A stretch of 64,000 bases of DNA from positions 1 to 64,000 of the forward strand of contig DATATV010000130.1 of NCBI GenBank assembly GCA_036268615.1. Reading direction: 5' to 3'. The stretch is from DATATV01 sp036268615. Its GTDB lineage: Bacteria > Actinomycetota > Actinomycetes > Mycobacteriales > Pseudonocardiaceae. This document shows positions 34,265-43,422 of the stretch, one piece after another. Numbering within the stretch: position 1 is the first letter of the stretch; the number at the start of each line of letters is the position of its first letter. The position numbers and the translations under genes were made by a program. The notes under the pieces are model-generated. The model had not been told where the DNA came from. It worked only from the letters and a program-made list of their open reading frames with translations, and did not search any database.

Positions 34265-35044
34265 GTGCCAGTGCTGGTCGAGCTGCTCACCGCGATCCGA
34301 ACCGGTCAGCTGGAGATCGTTGATCTCACCGCTCCGCTGACCGAGACCACCCCGGTGTTGCAACTGCCCGAACCGTTCGTGAACACGATCCCGTTCCGGC
34401 TGGAGGAGATCAGCCGGTATGACGATCGCGGCCCGGCCTGGTACTGGAACGACATTCACACCGGCGAGCACACCGGCACGCACGTCGACGCGCCGACGCA
34501 CTGGGTGTCCGGCAAGGACGGGCGGGACGTGTCGCAGTTCCCGCTGGGCACGATGATCGCGCCCGCGGTCGTGCTCGACCTCAGTGACCGGGTCGCCGGG
34601 AATCCCGATTTCCTGCTGGAGATCGAGGATGTCCGCGCGTGGGAGGCCGAGCACGGCTCGCTGCCCGAGGGCGGCTGGCTGCTCTACCGGACCGGCTGGG
34701 ACGCGCGTTCCGCCGACTCGGACCGGTTCCTCAACGTCGACGACACCGGCTCGCACACGCCGGGCGTGTCCGCCGAGTGCGCGCGCTGGCTCGCCGAGCA
34801 GACGCCGATCGCCGGGCTCGGTGTCGAGACGGTCGGTACCGACGCGGGTGGCGCGGGCGGACTGGAACCCGCTTTTCCTTGCCACCACTTCATTCTGGGT
34901 GCCGGGAAGTTCGGCCTGACCCAGTTGCAGAACCTCGCCGCCCTGCCGGCCACCGGCGCCGCGTTGGTCGTCTCGCCGCTGCCGATCGTCGGCGGGTCGG
35001 GCAGCCCGGCCCGGGTGCTGGCGCTGGTCGAACGCGGGGCGTGA
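34265..35044 (+). CDS. Cyclase/kynurenine formamidase-like metal-dependent hydrolase
   Basis: Protein of 259 residues of the cyclase family (PF04199), metal-dependent amidases or hydrolases that include kynurenine formamidase and isatin hydrolase. The metal motif HTGTHVDAPTHW is at about residues 75-86, and the later CHHFILGAG carries another ligand pair. The GTG at 34265 follows AGGAGG with 6-bp spacing. Its stop overlaps the GTG of the next gene (GTGA), so the cyclase and a thiamine-diphosphate enzyme are made together and likely catalyse successive steps on one substrate (inference). Confidence 0.88.
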   Translation: MPVLVELLTAIRTGQLEIVDLTAPLTETTPVLQLPEPFVNTIPFRLEEISRYDDRGPAWYWNDIHTGEHTGTHVDAPTHWVSGKDGRDVSQFPLGTMIAPAVVLDLSDRVAGNPDFLLEIEDVRAWEAEHGSLPEGGWLLYRTGWDARSADSDRFLNVDDTGSHTPGVSAECARWLAEQTPIAGLGVETVGTDAGGAGGLEPAFPCHHFILGAGKFGLTQLQNLAALPATGAALVVSPLPIVGGSGSPARVLALVERGA

Positions 35045-36696
35045 TCGGCGTGAACGTCGCCGAACTCGTCGGCCGCACGGTCGCCCAACTCGGTGCCGGT
35101 CACGCATTCGGCGTGGTGGGCAGCGGAAACTTCCACGTCACTAATGCCTTGCGCGCCAACGGAGTGCCGTTCGTGGCCACCCGGCACGAGGGCGGCGCGG
35201 CGACCATGGCCGACGCGTACTCGCGGATGAGCGGGCGGGTCGCGGTGGTGTCCACTCATCAGGGCTGCGGGCTGACCAACGCGCTGACGGGTATCGGCGA
35301 GGCCGCCAAGAGTCGCACGCCGGTGCTCGTGCTCGCCGCCGACACCGCGGCCGCCGCGGTCCGGTCGAACTTCCGGATCGACCAGGACGGCGCCGAGCGC
35401 GCGGTCGGCGCGGTCGCCGAGCGCGTGCACTCCGCGCAGACCGCGGTCGCCGACACTGTTCGCGCGTTCACCACGGCGGTGCGCGAACGCCGCACGGTCG
35501 TGCTCAACCTGCCGTTGGATGTGCAGGCCCAGCCCGCACCCGAGCCGCGGGCGGTCCAGCCGCCGCACCCGGCCGGCGCGGTCCGCCCGGCGCACGCGGC
35601 GGTGACCGCGCTGGCCGACGCGATCGGCGCCGCCGAACGGCCGGTGTTCGTGGCCGGTCGGGGCGCCCGGGCGGCTGGTCCGGAGCTTCGGGCGCTGGCC
35701 GAGCAGGCCGGTGCGCTGGTGGCCACATCCGCGGTGGCCAACGGGCTGTTCCACGGCGACCCGTGGGCACTGGGCATTTCCGGCGGCTTCGCCTCGCCGC
35801 TGGCCGCGGCGCTGATCGCCGACGCCGACCTGGTCGTGGGCTGGGGCTGCGCGCTGAACATGTGGACGATGCGGCACGGCCGGCTGATCGGCCCGGATGC
35901 GACGGTCGTGCAGGTGGACATCGAGCAGTCCGCGCTGGGCGCCGACCGGCCGATCGACCTCGGCGTCCTCGGCGATGTCGGCCAGACCGCGCGGGACGTG
36001 CACGACGAGCTGACCAGCCGCGGCCGGGCCAGGACCGGTTATCGCGGCGACGACGTGCGCGCCCGGATCGCCGCCGAGGTCGGCTGGCGGGACGTGCCCT
36101 ACCCGGACATCTCCACCGACGACCGCATCGACCCGAGAACGCTCAGCGCCCGGCTGGACGAAATCCTGCCCGCGGAACGGGTGCTCGCGGTGGACTCGGG
36201 CAACTTCATGGGCTACCCGAGTGCGTACCTGTCCGTGCCCGACGAGTTCGGGTTCTGTTTCACCCAGGCGTTCCAGTCCATCGGCCTCGGGCTGGCCACG
36301 GCCGTCGGCGCCGCGCTCGCCCGGCCCGACCGGCTGCCGGTCGCCGCCCTGGGCGACGGCGGCTTCCTGATGAGTGTCGCCGAACTGGACACCGTCGTGC
36401 GGCTGGGTCTGCCGCTGCTCGTGGTGGTCTACAACGACAGCGCCTACGGAGCCGAGGTGCACCACTTCACTGAGAGTTCGGCGGCGGAACTGGACTCGGT
36501 CCGCTTCCCGGAGACCGACCTCGCCGCGATCGGTCGGGGCTTCGGCGCGCAGGGCGTGACCGTGCGCTCGGTCGCGGATCTGGCGGAGGTGCGCGACTGG
36601 GTGGCCGGCCCGCGTGATCGGCCGCTGGTGGTGGACGCGAAGGTCGCGAGTGACGGTGGTGCCTGGTGGCTCGCCGAGGCTTTCCGGGGTCACTGA
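35041..36696 (+). CDS. Thiamine-diphosphate-dependent enzyme (acetolactate synthase-like)
   Basis: Protein of 551 residues with the three-domain fold of the acetolactate synthase/benzoylformate decarboxylase group. The N-terminal pyrimidine domain has the catalytic glutamate in ATRHEGGAATMADAYSR, the central domain has FVAGRGARAAGPELRALA, and the C-terminal diphosphate domain has GDGGFLMSVAELDTVVRLGL followed by VVYNDSAYGAE, the GDG...N thiamine-binding motif. No FAD-type insertion was obvious. It probably decarboxylates or carboligates a 2-oxo acid. The GTG at 35041 overlaps the cyclase stop by 4 bp. It is not part of an ilv operon, so a catabolic role is likely. Confidence 0.9.
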   Translation: MIGVNVAELVGRTVAQLGAGHAFGVVGSGNFHVTNALRANGVPFVATRHEGGAATMADAYSRMSGRVAVVSTHQGCGLTNALTGIGEAAKSRTPVLVLAADTAAAAVRSNFRIDQDGAERAVGAVAERVHSAQTAVADTVRAFTTAVRERRTVVLNLPLDVQAQPAPEPRAVQPPHPAGAVRPAHAAVTALADAIGAAERPVFVAGRGARAAGPELRALAEQAGALVATSAVANGLFHGDPWALGISGGFASPLAAALIADADLVVGWGCALNMWTMRHGRLIGPDATVVQVDIEQSALGADRPIDLGVLGDVGQTARDVHDELTSRGRARTGYRGDDVRARIAAEVGWRDVPYPDISTDDRIDPRTLSARLDEILPAERVLAVDSGNFMGYPSAYLSVPDEFGFCFTQAFQSIGLGLATAVGAALARPDRLPVAALGDGGFLMSVAELDTVVRLGLPLLVVVYNDSAYGAEVHHFTESSAAELDSVRFPETDLAAIGRGFGAQGVTVRSVADLAEVRDWVAGPRDRPLVVDAKVASDGGAWWLAEAFRGH

Positions 36697-36719
36697 CCCG
36701 CGGTGACCGGTGTGCCGGG

Positions 36720-37301
36720 TCAGCTGATCGTGCTGAGTACTCGGTCGATCGCCTCGGCCAGTGGGTGCTCGCTACCGCGCAGGCAGCCCAGCATCGTGCC
36801 GCCCTGGAGCGCGGTGAGCAGGGCCAGCGCGGTGCTCACCGGGTCGGTGTCCGGGTGGACCCGGCCGGCCGCGACGGCCCGCGTGACCAGGCCCGCGATG
36901 GCCTGCTGCCACTGGTCGAACAGGCCGGCCAGTTCCTGTCGCAGGACCGGGTCGTCGCCAACCTGGCCGGCGAACACGCCCAGCGGGCAGTTGCCGAAGT
37001 GGTTTCGGTGGTGGGCGTGCAGCACCTCGTCGCGCCACCGGCGCAGGTCGGTGCAGTCCGGGTCGCGCAGGCTCGGCTGCGAGTCCAGGACCCGGTCGAG
37101 CTGGTGGTACAGCACGGCGACGGTGAGGTCCTGTTTGCCGTCGAAGTAGTGGTACAGCTGGGATTTCCCGGTGCCGCTCGCGGTCAGCACATCGTCGATC
37201 GGCGTCCCGGCGATGCCCTGGTCGTGCATGAGCCCGGCCGCGGCCTCGACGATCGCGATCCGCGAGCGCCGCCCTTTGGCGGTCGCCGGCATCGGCTTCA
37301 T
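36720..37301 (-). CDS. TetR-family regulator
   Basis: TetR-type repressor of 193 residues. The helix-turn-helix is at about 20-60 (GIAGTPIDDVLTASGTGKSQ, LYHYFDGKQDLTVAVL), and the C-terminal domain has NCPLGVFAGQVGDDPVLRQE, typical of the YxaF/LmrA-like subgroup. The ATG at 37301 follows AAGGAAG; the longer frame from 37400 would run across the operators. It is divergent from the fused oxidoreductase-hydrolase gene and very likely binds the twin TGTAC-N6-GTACA sites between them. Confidence 0.92.
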   Translation of the reverse strand: MKPMPATAKGRRSRIAIVEAAAGLMHDQGIAGTPIDDVLTASGTGKSQLYHYFDGKQDLTVAVLYHQLDRVLDSQPSLRDPDCTDLRRWRDEVLHAHHRNHFGNCPLGVFAGQVGDDPVLRQELAGLFDQWQQAIAGLVTRAVAAGRVHPDTDPVSTALALLTALQGGTMLGCLRGSEHPLAEAIDRVLSTIS

Positions 37302-37330
37302 GCGCGCTTCCTTCGTTGATTCCCGGTCTT

Positions 37331-37387
37331 GCCAACCGTTTGGCAAAGTGTACTGTACGGTACAAGAAATTTGTACCGAATAGTACA
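37331..37387. promoter_or_regulatory. Twin TGTAC-N6-GTACA operators plus GCCAA-CCGT-TTGGC
   Basis: Two identical-architecture inverted repeats, TGTAC-N6-GTACA, at 37349-37364 and 37372-37387, with centres 23 bp apart (about two helical turns, so on one face). A third palindrome GCCAA-CCGT-TTGGC lies at 37331-37344. The second site ends 16 bp before the ATG at 37404. The spacing suits two TetR dimers binding side by side. Confidence 0.78.
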
Positions 37388-37403
37388 GCGCGAAGGGCAT
37401 GCC

Positions 37404-40193
37404 ATGACGGACCTATGGAGCCCGGTCGGACTGGGGCGCCTGACCCTGCCGCACCGGCTGGCCATGTCCCCGATGACGCGCAACCGGGCCGCCCCGGACG
37501 GCAGCCCGACGCCGTTGGACGCGGCCTACTTCGCCCAGCGCGCGTCGCTGGGCCTGCTGATCGCCGGCGGCACCCAGCCCTCCGCCGACGGCCAGGGCTT
37601 CCAGCTCACCCACGGTTGCTACACCGACGCGCACATCGCCGGCTGGCGCACGGTCGCCGACCCCGTGCACGCGGCCGGCGGTCACCTGTTCGTGCAGCTG
37701 ATGCACGCCGGGCGGGTCGCGCACCCGGACAACACGCCACACCACCGGCAGCCCGTCGCACCCTCGGCGATCCGCGCCGACCACGCCATCCACACCGCGG
37801 CCGGCGCGCGCCCGCTGCCCGTCCCGCGCGCGTTGGCCACCGAGGAGGTGGCCGCGACCGTCGCGGACTTCCGGCGGGCCGCCGCGGCCGCGGTCGCCGC
37901 CGGGGCGGACGGGGTGGAGATCCATGGTGCCAACGGTTTCCTGGTGCACCAGTTCCTCGCCGAGAACACCAACCGGCGCACCGACGGCTACGGCGGTTCG
38001 GTCGCGAACCGGTCCCGGTTCGCCGTCGAGGTGGCCACCGCGGTGGCCGAGGAGATCGGCGCGGACCGCACCGGCATCCGGCTGTCCCCGGGATCGGGCA
38101 GTTTCGGTGTGCTGGAAGGCGAAACCGGACCGGCCACCTACCGGTTCCTGGTCACCCGGCTGGCCGAACTGGGCCTGGCCTACCTGCACCTGCGAACCGA
38201 GTCCGACGAGACGCTGCTGCGCGACCTCCGGAAGAGCTGGCCCACCGCGCTGCTGGTCAACCGCCCCGACCGGCCGCGCGACCACACCGTCGTCGCGCAC
38301 ATCGCCGCGGACCTGACCGCCGGCCTGGCCGACCTCGTCCCGCTCGGCCACCTCGCCCTGGCCAACCCCGACCTGGTCGACCGCCTGCGGTCGGGCAGAC
38401 CACTCAACACGCCCGACCGGCGGACCTTCTACGGCGGCGACCACCGCGGCTACACGGACTATCCGGCTACGAGAAGAGGGAACATGCTTGTCGACTGGGA
38501 CGTACCGATCACCATGGACGACGGAATCGTGCTGCGTGCCGACGTCTTCCGGCCCGACGACACCGAACCGCACCCGGTGATCATGACGCACGGCCCCTAC
38601 GCCAAGGGCCTGGCGTTCCAGGAGGGTTACCCGTCGATGTGGGCCAACCTGGTGGCCGAACACCCCGACGCCCTCGCCGGCTCGTCGAACCGGTACCAGA
38701 ACTGGGAAACCGTCGACCCGGAGAAATGGGTGCCGGACGGCTACGTGGTGATCCGGGTCGACTCGCGCGGCGCCGGCCGGTCGCCGGGTTACCTGGACAT
38801 CTTCTCGCCCCGGGAGACGCAGGACTACTACACCTGCATCGAGTGGGCGGGCGTCCAGCCGTGGAGCAACGGCAAGGTCGGCCTGCTCGGCATCTCCTAC
38901 TACGGCGTCAACCAGTGGCAGGTCGCCGCGCTGCGGCCACCGCACCTGGCGGCCATCTGCCCGTGGGAGGGCGCCACCGACTTCTACCGCGAGTTCACCC
39001 ACCACGGCGGCATCCTGAGCGTCTTCGTCCAGCAGTGGTACCCGGTGCAGGTGTCCTCGGTGCAGCACGGGGTCGCCGAGGACGGGCCGCGCAGCCAGGT
39101 CACCGGCGAGCCGGTCGCCGGGCCGGAGCGGCTCAGCGAGCTGGAGCGCGCCGCGAACGTCGCCGACACGGTGGCCGCGCTGCGCACGCATCCGCTGCTG
39201 GACGACTACTACCGCGAGCGCAGCGCCGACCTCGCGCGGATCACCGTGCCGGTGCTGTCGGCGACCAACTGGGGACATCATCTGCACACCCGAGGTGGTT
39301 TCGAGGGCTATGGCCAGGTGTCGAGCGAGCAGAAATGGCTTGAGGTGCACGGACTCCAGCACTGGGTGGAGTTCTACTCCGACTACGGTCTGGACCTGCA
39401 GAAGCGGTTCTTCGGCCACTTCCTCCAGGGCGCGGACACCGGCTGGACCGAGCAGCCGCCGGTCCAGCTGAACCTGCGCCGGGTCGACGGCGGTTTCGAG
39501 CGGCGCGCGGAGACCGAGTGGCCGCTGGCCCGCACCGAATGGACGAAGTTCCATCTCGACCTGGCCGGCGGCACGCTGAGCGGCCAGGCCGACCGGAGCG
39601 AACGCGGCGTCGAGTTCGACGCGCTCGGCGCCGGCCTTGAGTTCTGGACCGAGCCGTTGGTCGAGCCGATGGAGCTGACCGGTCCGGGCGCGGCCACGCT
39701 GCGAGTCGCGTCGTCCACATCGGACGCCGACGTTTTCCTCACCCTGCGGGTGCGGGACCCGGACGGGCTCGACGTCACCTTCCCGAGTGCGATGGACCCG
39801 CGCGGCGGGATCGGCTTCGGCTGGCTGCGGTCCTCGCTGCGCAAACCTGACCCCGAGCGGAGCACGCCGTACCGGCCGTGGCACAGCTACGACGAGCGGC
39901 AGCCGCTGACCCCGGGCGAGCCGGTCGACCTGCGGGTGGAGTTCTGGCCGACCTCGGTGCTCATCCCGGCCGGCTACCGCCTCGGCGTGTCCGTGCAGGG
40001 CCGCGACTTCGAGTTCCCAGGCGCCGGACCCTGGCCCTCGGCGTACGGGATCTCCATGCGCGGCAACGGAATTTTCGTGCACACCGACCCGAGCGACCGC
40101 GGCGGCGCCGAGTTCGCCGGCCGGACGACGCTGATCAGCGGTGGCGAGCATCCGTCGTTCCTGCTGCTGCCGGTCATCCCCGCCGGCAAGTAG
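37404..40193 (+). CDS. Old yellow enzyme fused to CocE/NonD-family hydrolase
   Basis: Single frame of 929 residues made of two enzymes. Residues 1-355 are an FMN ene-reductase of the NemA/OYE type (RLAMSPMTRNRA, LMHAGRVAHPD, IHGANGFLVHQFL, ending FYGGDHRGYTDYPA). From residue 361 a CocE/NonD-type X-Pro dipeptidyl-peptidase-like serine hydrolase follows (ITMDDGIVLRADVFRP, nucleophile region GLLGISYYGVNQWQVA, C-terminal jelly-roll domain). The OYE part ends where free-standing relatives end. Just after it, AGAGGG at 38475-38480 precedes an ATG at 38484 that would start a normal hydrolase. So this may be two genes whose stop was lost, possibly giving both a fusion and a separate hydrolase. The start at 37404 follows GAAGGG. 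Confidence 0.85.
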   Translation: MTDLWSPVGLGRLTLPHRLAMSPMTRNRAAPDGSPTPLDAAYFAQRASLGLLIAGGTQPSADGQGFQLTHGCYTDAHIAGWRTVADPVHAAGGHLFVQLMHAGRVAHPDNTPHHRQPVAPSAIRADHAIHTAAGARPLPVPRALATEEVAATVADFRRAAAAAVAAGADGVEIHGANGFLVHQFLAENTNRRTDGYGGSVANRSRFAVEVATAVAEEIGADRTGIRLSPGSGSFGVLEGETGPATYRFLVTRLAELGLAYLHLRTESDETLLRDLRKSWPTALLVNRPDRPRDHTVVAHIAADLTAGLADLVPLGHLALANPDLVDRLRSGRPLNTPDRRTFYGGDHRGYTDYPATRRGNMLVDWDVPITMDDGIVLRADVFRPDDTEPHPVIMTHGPYAKGLAFQEGYPSMWANLVAEHPDALAGSSNRYQNWETVDPEKWVPDGYVVIRVDSRGAGRSPGYLDIFSPRETQDYYTCIEWAGVQPWSNGKVGLLGISYYGVNQWQVAALRPPHLAAICPWEGATDFYREFTHHGGILSVFVQQWYPVQVSSVQHGVAEDGPRSQVTGEPVAGPERLSELERAANVADTVAALRTHPLLDDYYRERSADLARITVPVLSATNWGHHLHTRGGFEGYGQVSSEQKWLEVHGLQHWVEFYSDYGLDLQKRFFGHFLQGADTGWTEQPPVQLNLRRVDGGFERRAETEWPLARTEWTKFHLDLAGGTLSGQADRSERGVEFDALGAGLEFWTEPLVEPMELTGPGAATLRVASSTSDADVFLTLRVRDPDGLDVTFPSAMDPRGGIGFGWLRSSLRKPDPERSTPYRPWHSYDERQPLTPGEPVDLRVEFWPTSVLIPAGYRLGVSVQGRDFEFPGAGPWPSAYGISMRGNGIFVHTDPSDRGGAEFAGRTTLISGGEHPSFLLLPVIPAGK

Positions 40194-40421
40194 CTGTTGG
40201 CCTGGAAGGAGGTCGCCGGGCGGGTGTGGCTTGTGGGCCGAGGGCTGCCTGGCAATCACCGAGACGGGTGACGTTTGGGATGTCCGCAGGTTGCGTTGAT
40301 CCGGAGGATTTCTCTCGGTAGTTCCCCTGGCCGGGGGACCTATCCGGACGTGACGGGTGATTTCGGCACCAGGGTGGGGTGGCAAACATCGACCTGACGT
40401 GCCGCCCCGTACTCTGGGCGG

Positions 40422-42830
40422 GTGCGTTTTCCCGTTGGTGTGATCAGAATGCTCGGTCTCTGTGCGTTGGCTGGGGTGTTGTTGGCCGGCGTGCTGGCTC
40501 CGGTAGCGATCGGTGCCGGCTCGTTGTCCAACCAGATCAGCGATTCCGTGGACAGCATTTCCGCGACCCTGGCCAACACCCAGGTGCCGTTGGTCACGAC
40601 GGTCGAGGACCGCGACGGCAACGTGATCGCCGAGCTGTTCGACCAGTACCGGCTGCCGGTGTCGTTCAACCAGATCTCGCCGAACATGACGGCGGCGCTG
40701 GTCGACATCGAGGACCACCGCTTCTATCAGGAGGCCGGTGTCGACGTGAAGGGCACGCTGCGCGCGGCCCTGAACAACTCCTCCGGTGGCGATACCCAGG
40801 GTGCGTCGACGATCACCCAGCAGTACGTGAAGAACTACCTGGTCGACATCGTCGACCGCGGCACCACCCCGGCGGCGCGGGCGGCCCAGCAGGCCGACAC
40901 CGACGCCACCGTGGCCCGCAAGCTGCGCGAGGCGAAGATCGCCATCCAGCTGGCCCAGACGATGTCCAAGAACGACATCCTGACCGGCTACCTGAACATC
41001 GTCGCGTTCGGCAAGGAGGGCAAGGGCCCGTTCGGTATCGGCGCGGCGGCCAAGGCGTACTTCAACGAGACGCCCGGCCAGCTGACCGTGGCCCAGTCGG
41101 CGCTGCTGGCCGGCATGGTCAACAACCCGATCCTGTTCGACCCGTACTCGCAGCCGCAGCAGTCACTGGCCCGGCGCAACCTGGTCATCGACGACATGGT
41201 CAAGTACGGCTCGCTGTCGGCCGCCGACGGCGCCGCCGCCAAGGCGCAGCCGCTGGGGGTCGTGCCCAACGGCCCGGACATCCCGTCCAGCACGTGTTAC
41301 GACATCCAGCCGGACGCGGGCTTCTTCTGTGACTACGTCGTGCAGTACCTGGAGAACGCCGGTTTCACCGAGGAGCAGATCGACTCCGGCGGCTACGTGA
41401 TCAAGACCACGATGGACCCGACGGTCAGCACGGACGCCAAGAACGCGGTCGACCAGTGGGTGCCCACAGATCAGGACGGTGTGGCCAACACGATGGCCAT
41501 CATCCAACCGGGCTCGACCTCGCACGACGTGCTCGCCATGGTGGCCAACCGCAACTTCGGCATCAACGGCGGTGTGGGGGAGAGTTCGACCAACCTGGTG
41601 TCCGACGTGCTCGACGAGTTCGGCGGCGGATCGACGTTCAAGCTGTTCACCACGGCGTCCGGGTTGGAACAGGGCAAGGTGGGGCTGAACAGCACCATGC
41701 AGAACCCGGCCACGCAGAGCTTCCGGCTGCCGATCAGCAACAGCCGCACACCGCTCTACACGGTCAGCAACAACGACGGCTCGCCCAACCAGTTGCCGCT
41801 CTGGCAGGCGCTCGCGTTCTCGCCGAACACCGCGTTCGTCAACCTGGAGCTACAGGACGGCATGTCCAACGTGCTGAACATGGCCTACCGCCTCGGAATG
41901 CGGAACACCATGACGTCCAACCAGCACGGCAGCGCGCCGATCACCGATCCGAACGACCCCAGGTCCAAGACCGTCGCCTGGGGGCAGACGCAGATCGACG
42001 CGTACAACAACAGCCCGTCGTTCACCCTCGGGGTGAGCCCGCTGAGCCCGCTCGAACACTCGAACGTGGCCGCGACGCTGGCCAGCGGTGGCGTGTGGTG
42101 CGAGCCGAACCCGATCCAGGCGGTGACCGACCGCTACGGCCATCCGGTGACGGTGAACCAGCAGCCGTGCGAGCAGGTCATCTCGCCGGCCGAGGCGGAC
42201 ACCATGCGCAACGGCATGAGCCATGACCTCGAACCCGGCGGCACGGGTGCGGTGGCGGCCTCCCAGAACGGTTGGACCCTGCCGATCTCGGCGAAGACCG
42301 GTACCACCCAGAACAGCGAGTCGGTGGGCTTCCTGGCCATCGTCAACGGCTACGCCGCGTCCTCGCTGGTGTTCGCGGACGGCTCGAAGCCGGCAAAGAT
42401 CTGTGCCAGTACGCCACCACGGTTGTCCACCACGAAGAGCTGTGGCGGCCAGTACGCGTTCGGTGCGTCGGTGTCGGCACCAGCGTTCTTCAAGGCCTTC
42501 GAGGCGATTCTGGCAGGTCAGGGGCCTCAACCCATCCCGGCCGCCGACCCGTCCTTCTCGAACGCGAGCAGCCACGGTCCGCTGGTGCCGTTCGTGATGA
42601 ACCAGCAGGTCGATGGAGCTACCAGCGCTCTGCAGAGGGCCGGGTACCAGGTCTCCGCCAAGCCGTTCAATTCGACCGCGCCCAAGGGGACCGTGGTCGG
42701 GCAGACGCCGCAGAGCAATCAGGCGGCCGGGACGACCATCACCTTGTATGTGAGTACCGGGAATTTGCCGGCTCCACCCAACGCGATCCCCCCGGCCACC
42801 GCGGCCCCTGGGTCTGTCGGGGGCGGATGA
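40422..42830 (+). CDS. Class A penicillin-binding protein with PASTA domain
   Basis: Bifunctional peptidoglycan synthase of about 802 residues. There is an N-terminal membrane anchor (about 8-32), then a glycosyltransferase family 51 domain with catalytic glutamate 97 in VDIEDHRFYQEAG and GASTITQQYVKN. The transpeptidase domain has the nucleophile motif STFK (S404-K407), SPN (S467-N469) and KTGT (625-628). A PASTA repeat lies near the C-terminus (about 725-785, ending TTITLYVSTGN), followed by a Pro/Ala tail. It polymerises and crosslinks cell wall outside the membrane. The GTG at 40422 starts the short cytoplasmic tail. Repeat copy B begins right after its stop. Confidence 0.93.
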   Translation: MRFPVGVIRMLGLCALAGVLLAGVLAPVAIGAGSLSNQISDSVDSISATLANTQVPLVTTVEDRDGNVIAELFDQYRLPVSFNQISPNMTAALVDIEDHRFYQEAGVDVKGTLRAALNNSSGGDTQGASTITQQYVKNYLVDIVDRGTTPAARAAQQADTDATVARKLREAKIAIQLAQTMSKNDILTGYLNIVAFGKEGKGPFGIGAAAKAYFNETPGQLTVAQSALLAGMVNNPILFDPYSQPQQSLARRNLVIDDMVKYGSLSAADGAAAKAQPLGVVPNGPDIPSSTCYDIQPDAGFFCDYVVQYLENAGFTEEQIDSGGYVIKTTMDPTVSTDAKNAVDQWVPTDQDGVANTMAIIQPGSTSHDVLAMVANRNFGINGGVGESSTNLVSDVLDEFGGGSTFKLFTTASGLEQGKVGLNSTMQNPATQSFRLPISNSRTPLYTVSNNDGSPNQLPLWQALAFSPNTAFVNLELQDGMSNVLNMAYRLGMRNTMTSNQHGSAPITDPNDPRSKTVAWGQTQIDAYNNSPSFTLGVSPLSPLEHSNVAATLASGGVWCEPNPIQAVTDRYGHPVTVNQQPCEQVISPAEADTMRNGMSHDLEPGGTGAVAASQNGWTLPISAKTGTTQNSESVGFLAIVNGYAASSLVFADGSKPAKICASTPPRLSTTKSCGGQYAFGASVSAPAFFKAFEAILAGQGPQPIPAADPSFSNASSHGPLVPFVMNQQVDGATSALQRAGYQVSAKPFNSTAPKGTVVGQTPQSNQAAGTTITLYVSTGNLPAPPNAIPPATAAPGSVGGG

Positions 42831-42879
42831 GGGGTCCTGTCACACCAGCAACGCTCCAGGACCAGGACCAAAGCGACCC
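42831..42879. repeat. Intergenic repeat, copy B
   Basis: 49-bp element starting directly after the PBP stop codon, sharing GGGGTCCTGTC, CCAGGACCAGGACC and AGCGACCC in order with copy A at 25128-25175. GGTCCTG pairs with CAGGACC. It lies between the convergent PBP and MarR genes, so as with copy A it sits at gene 3' ends and may act as a terminator. Confidence 0.6.
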
Positions 42880-42886
42880 AGCACCA

Positions 42887-43348
42887 CTAACCGTCCGCGA
42901 GTTCAGAAGAATTGGCGCCAGCAGGCGGTGCCAAATGCCCCAGGGCAATCCGCAGTGCGGCCAGGTCGCCGTCGGTGAGCTGGCCCAGCAGGTGTTGGCG
43001 GACAGCGGTGGCGTGCACCGGCCTCGCCACCGCGACCGCTGCCCGCCCGGCCTCGGTGATCACCACGTCCACCCCCGCGCCTGCCGGCTCGCGGGTGACC
43101 AGGCCGCGTTCGGCCATCCGACTCAGGTGGTGTGACAGCCGGCTGCGGTGATAGCCCATCAGATCTGCCAGGTTGCTCTGGCGCAGTCGGCCCGCGCCGA
43201 GTTCGGCGACTCTGGTGAGCACGGCGAAGTCGGGGCCGGACAGGCCGGTCGCCGCGGTGATGTCGGCGGCCACCCGGGTGCGCACTGTCTCCGAGGCCAG
43301 TTTCCACGCGTGCCACAACGCCATCTCGTCTGCCGTCAGGCTGTCCAC
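42887..43348 (-). CDS. MarR-family regulator
   Basis: MarR-type regulator of about 153 residues with the winged-helix region LRQSNLADLMGYHRSRLSHH, then LSRMAERGLVTREPAGAG, whose wing ends VDVVITEAGRAAV. The GTG at 43348 is taken as start because the family sequence (DEMALWHAWKLA) follows; the ribosome site is weak. The palindrome GTTGA-CATC-TCAAC at 43372-43385, 24 bp upstream, has the classic MarR form and is probably its own operator. Confidence 0.87.
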   Translation of the reverse strand: MDSLTADEMALWHAWKLASETVRTRVAADITAATGLSGPDFAVLTRVAELGAGRLRQSNLADLMGYHRSRLSHHLSRMAERGLVTREPAGAGVDVVITEAGRAAVAVARPVHATAVRQHLLGQLTDGDLAALRIALGHLAPPAGANSSELADG

Positions 43349-43371
43349 GGCGTGATCATAGCCGTACCTGT

Positions 43372-43385
43372 GTTGACATCTCAAC
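43372..43385. promoter_or_regulatory. MarR-type operator palindrome
   Basis: GTTGA-CATC-TCAAC, a perfect 5-bp-arm repeat matching the TTGA-N4-TCAA pattern bound by many MarR proteins. It lies just upstream of the MarR start and downstream of the convergently placed end of the 43423 gene. Confidence 0.6.
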
Positions 43386-43422
43386 CTTCGGTGAACTTGC
43401 CGTGGGTGGTAGGACTGTCCGA

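Noticed and set aside
37413..40718. 1101-residue minus-strand ORF opposite the fused enzyme gene
   Set aside because: Reverse-complement shadow of a GC-rich gene: the plus frame has clear enzyme motifs, the minus frame shows only Arg/Gly/Pro/Val-rich sequence and would also run through the start region of the PBP gene.
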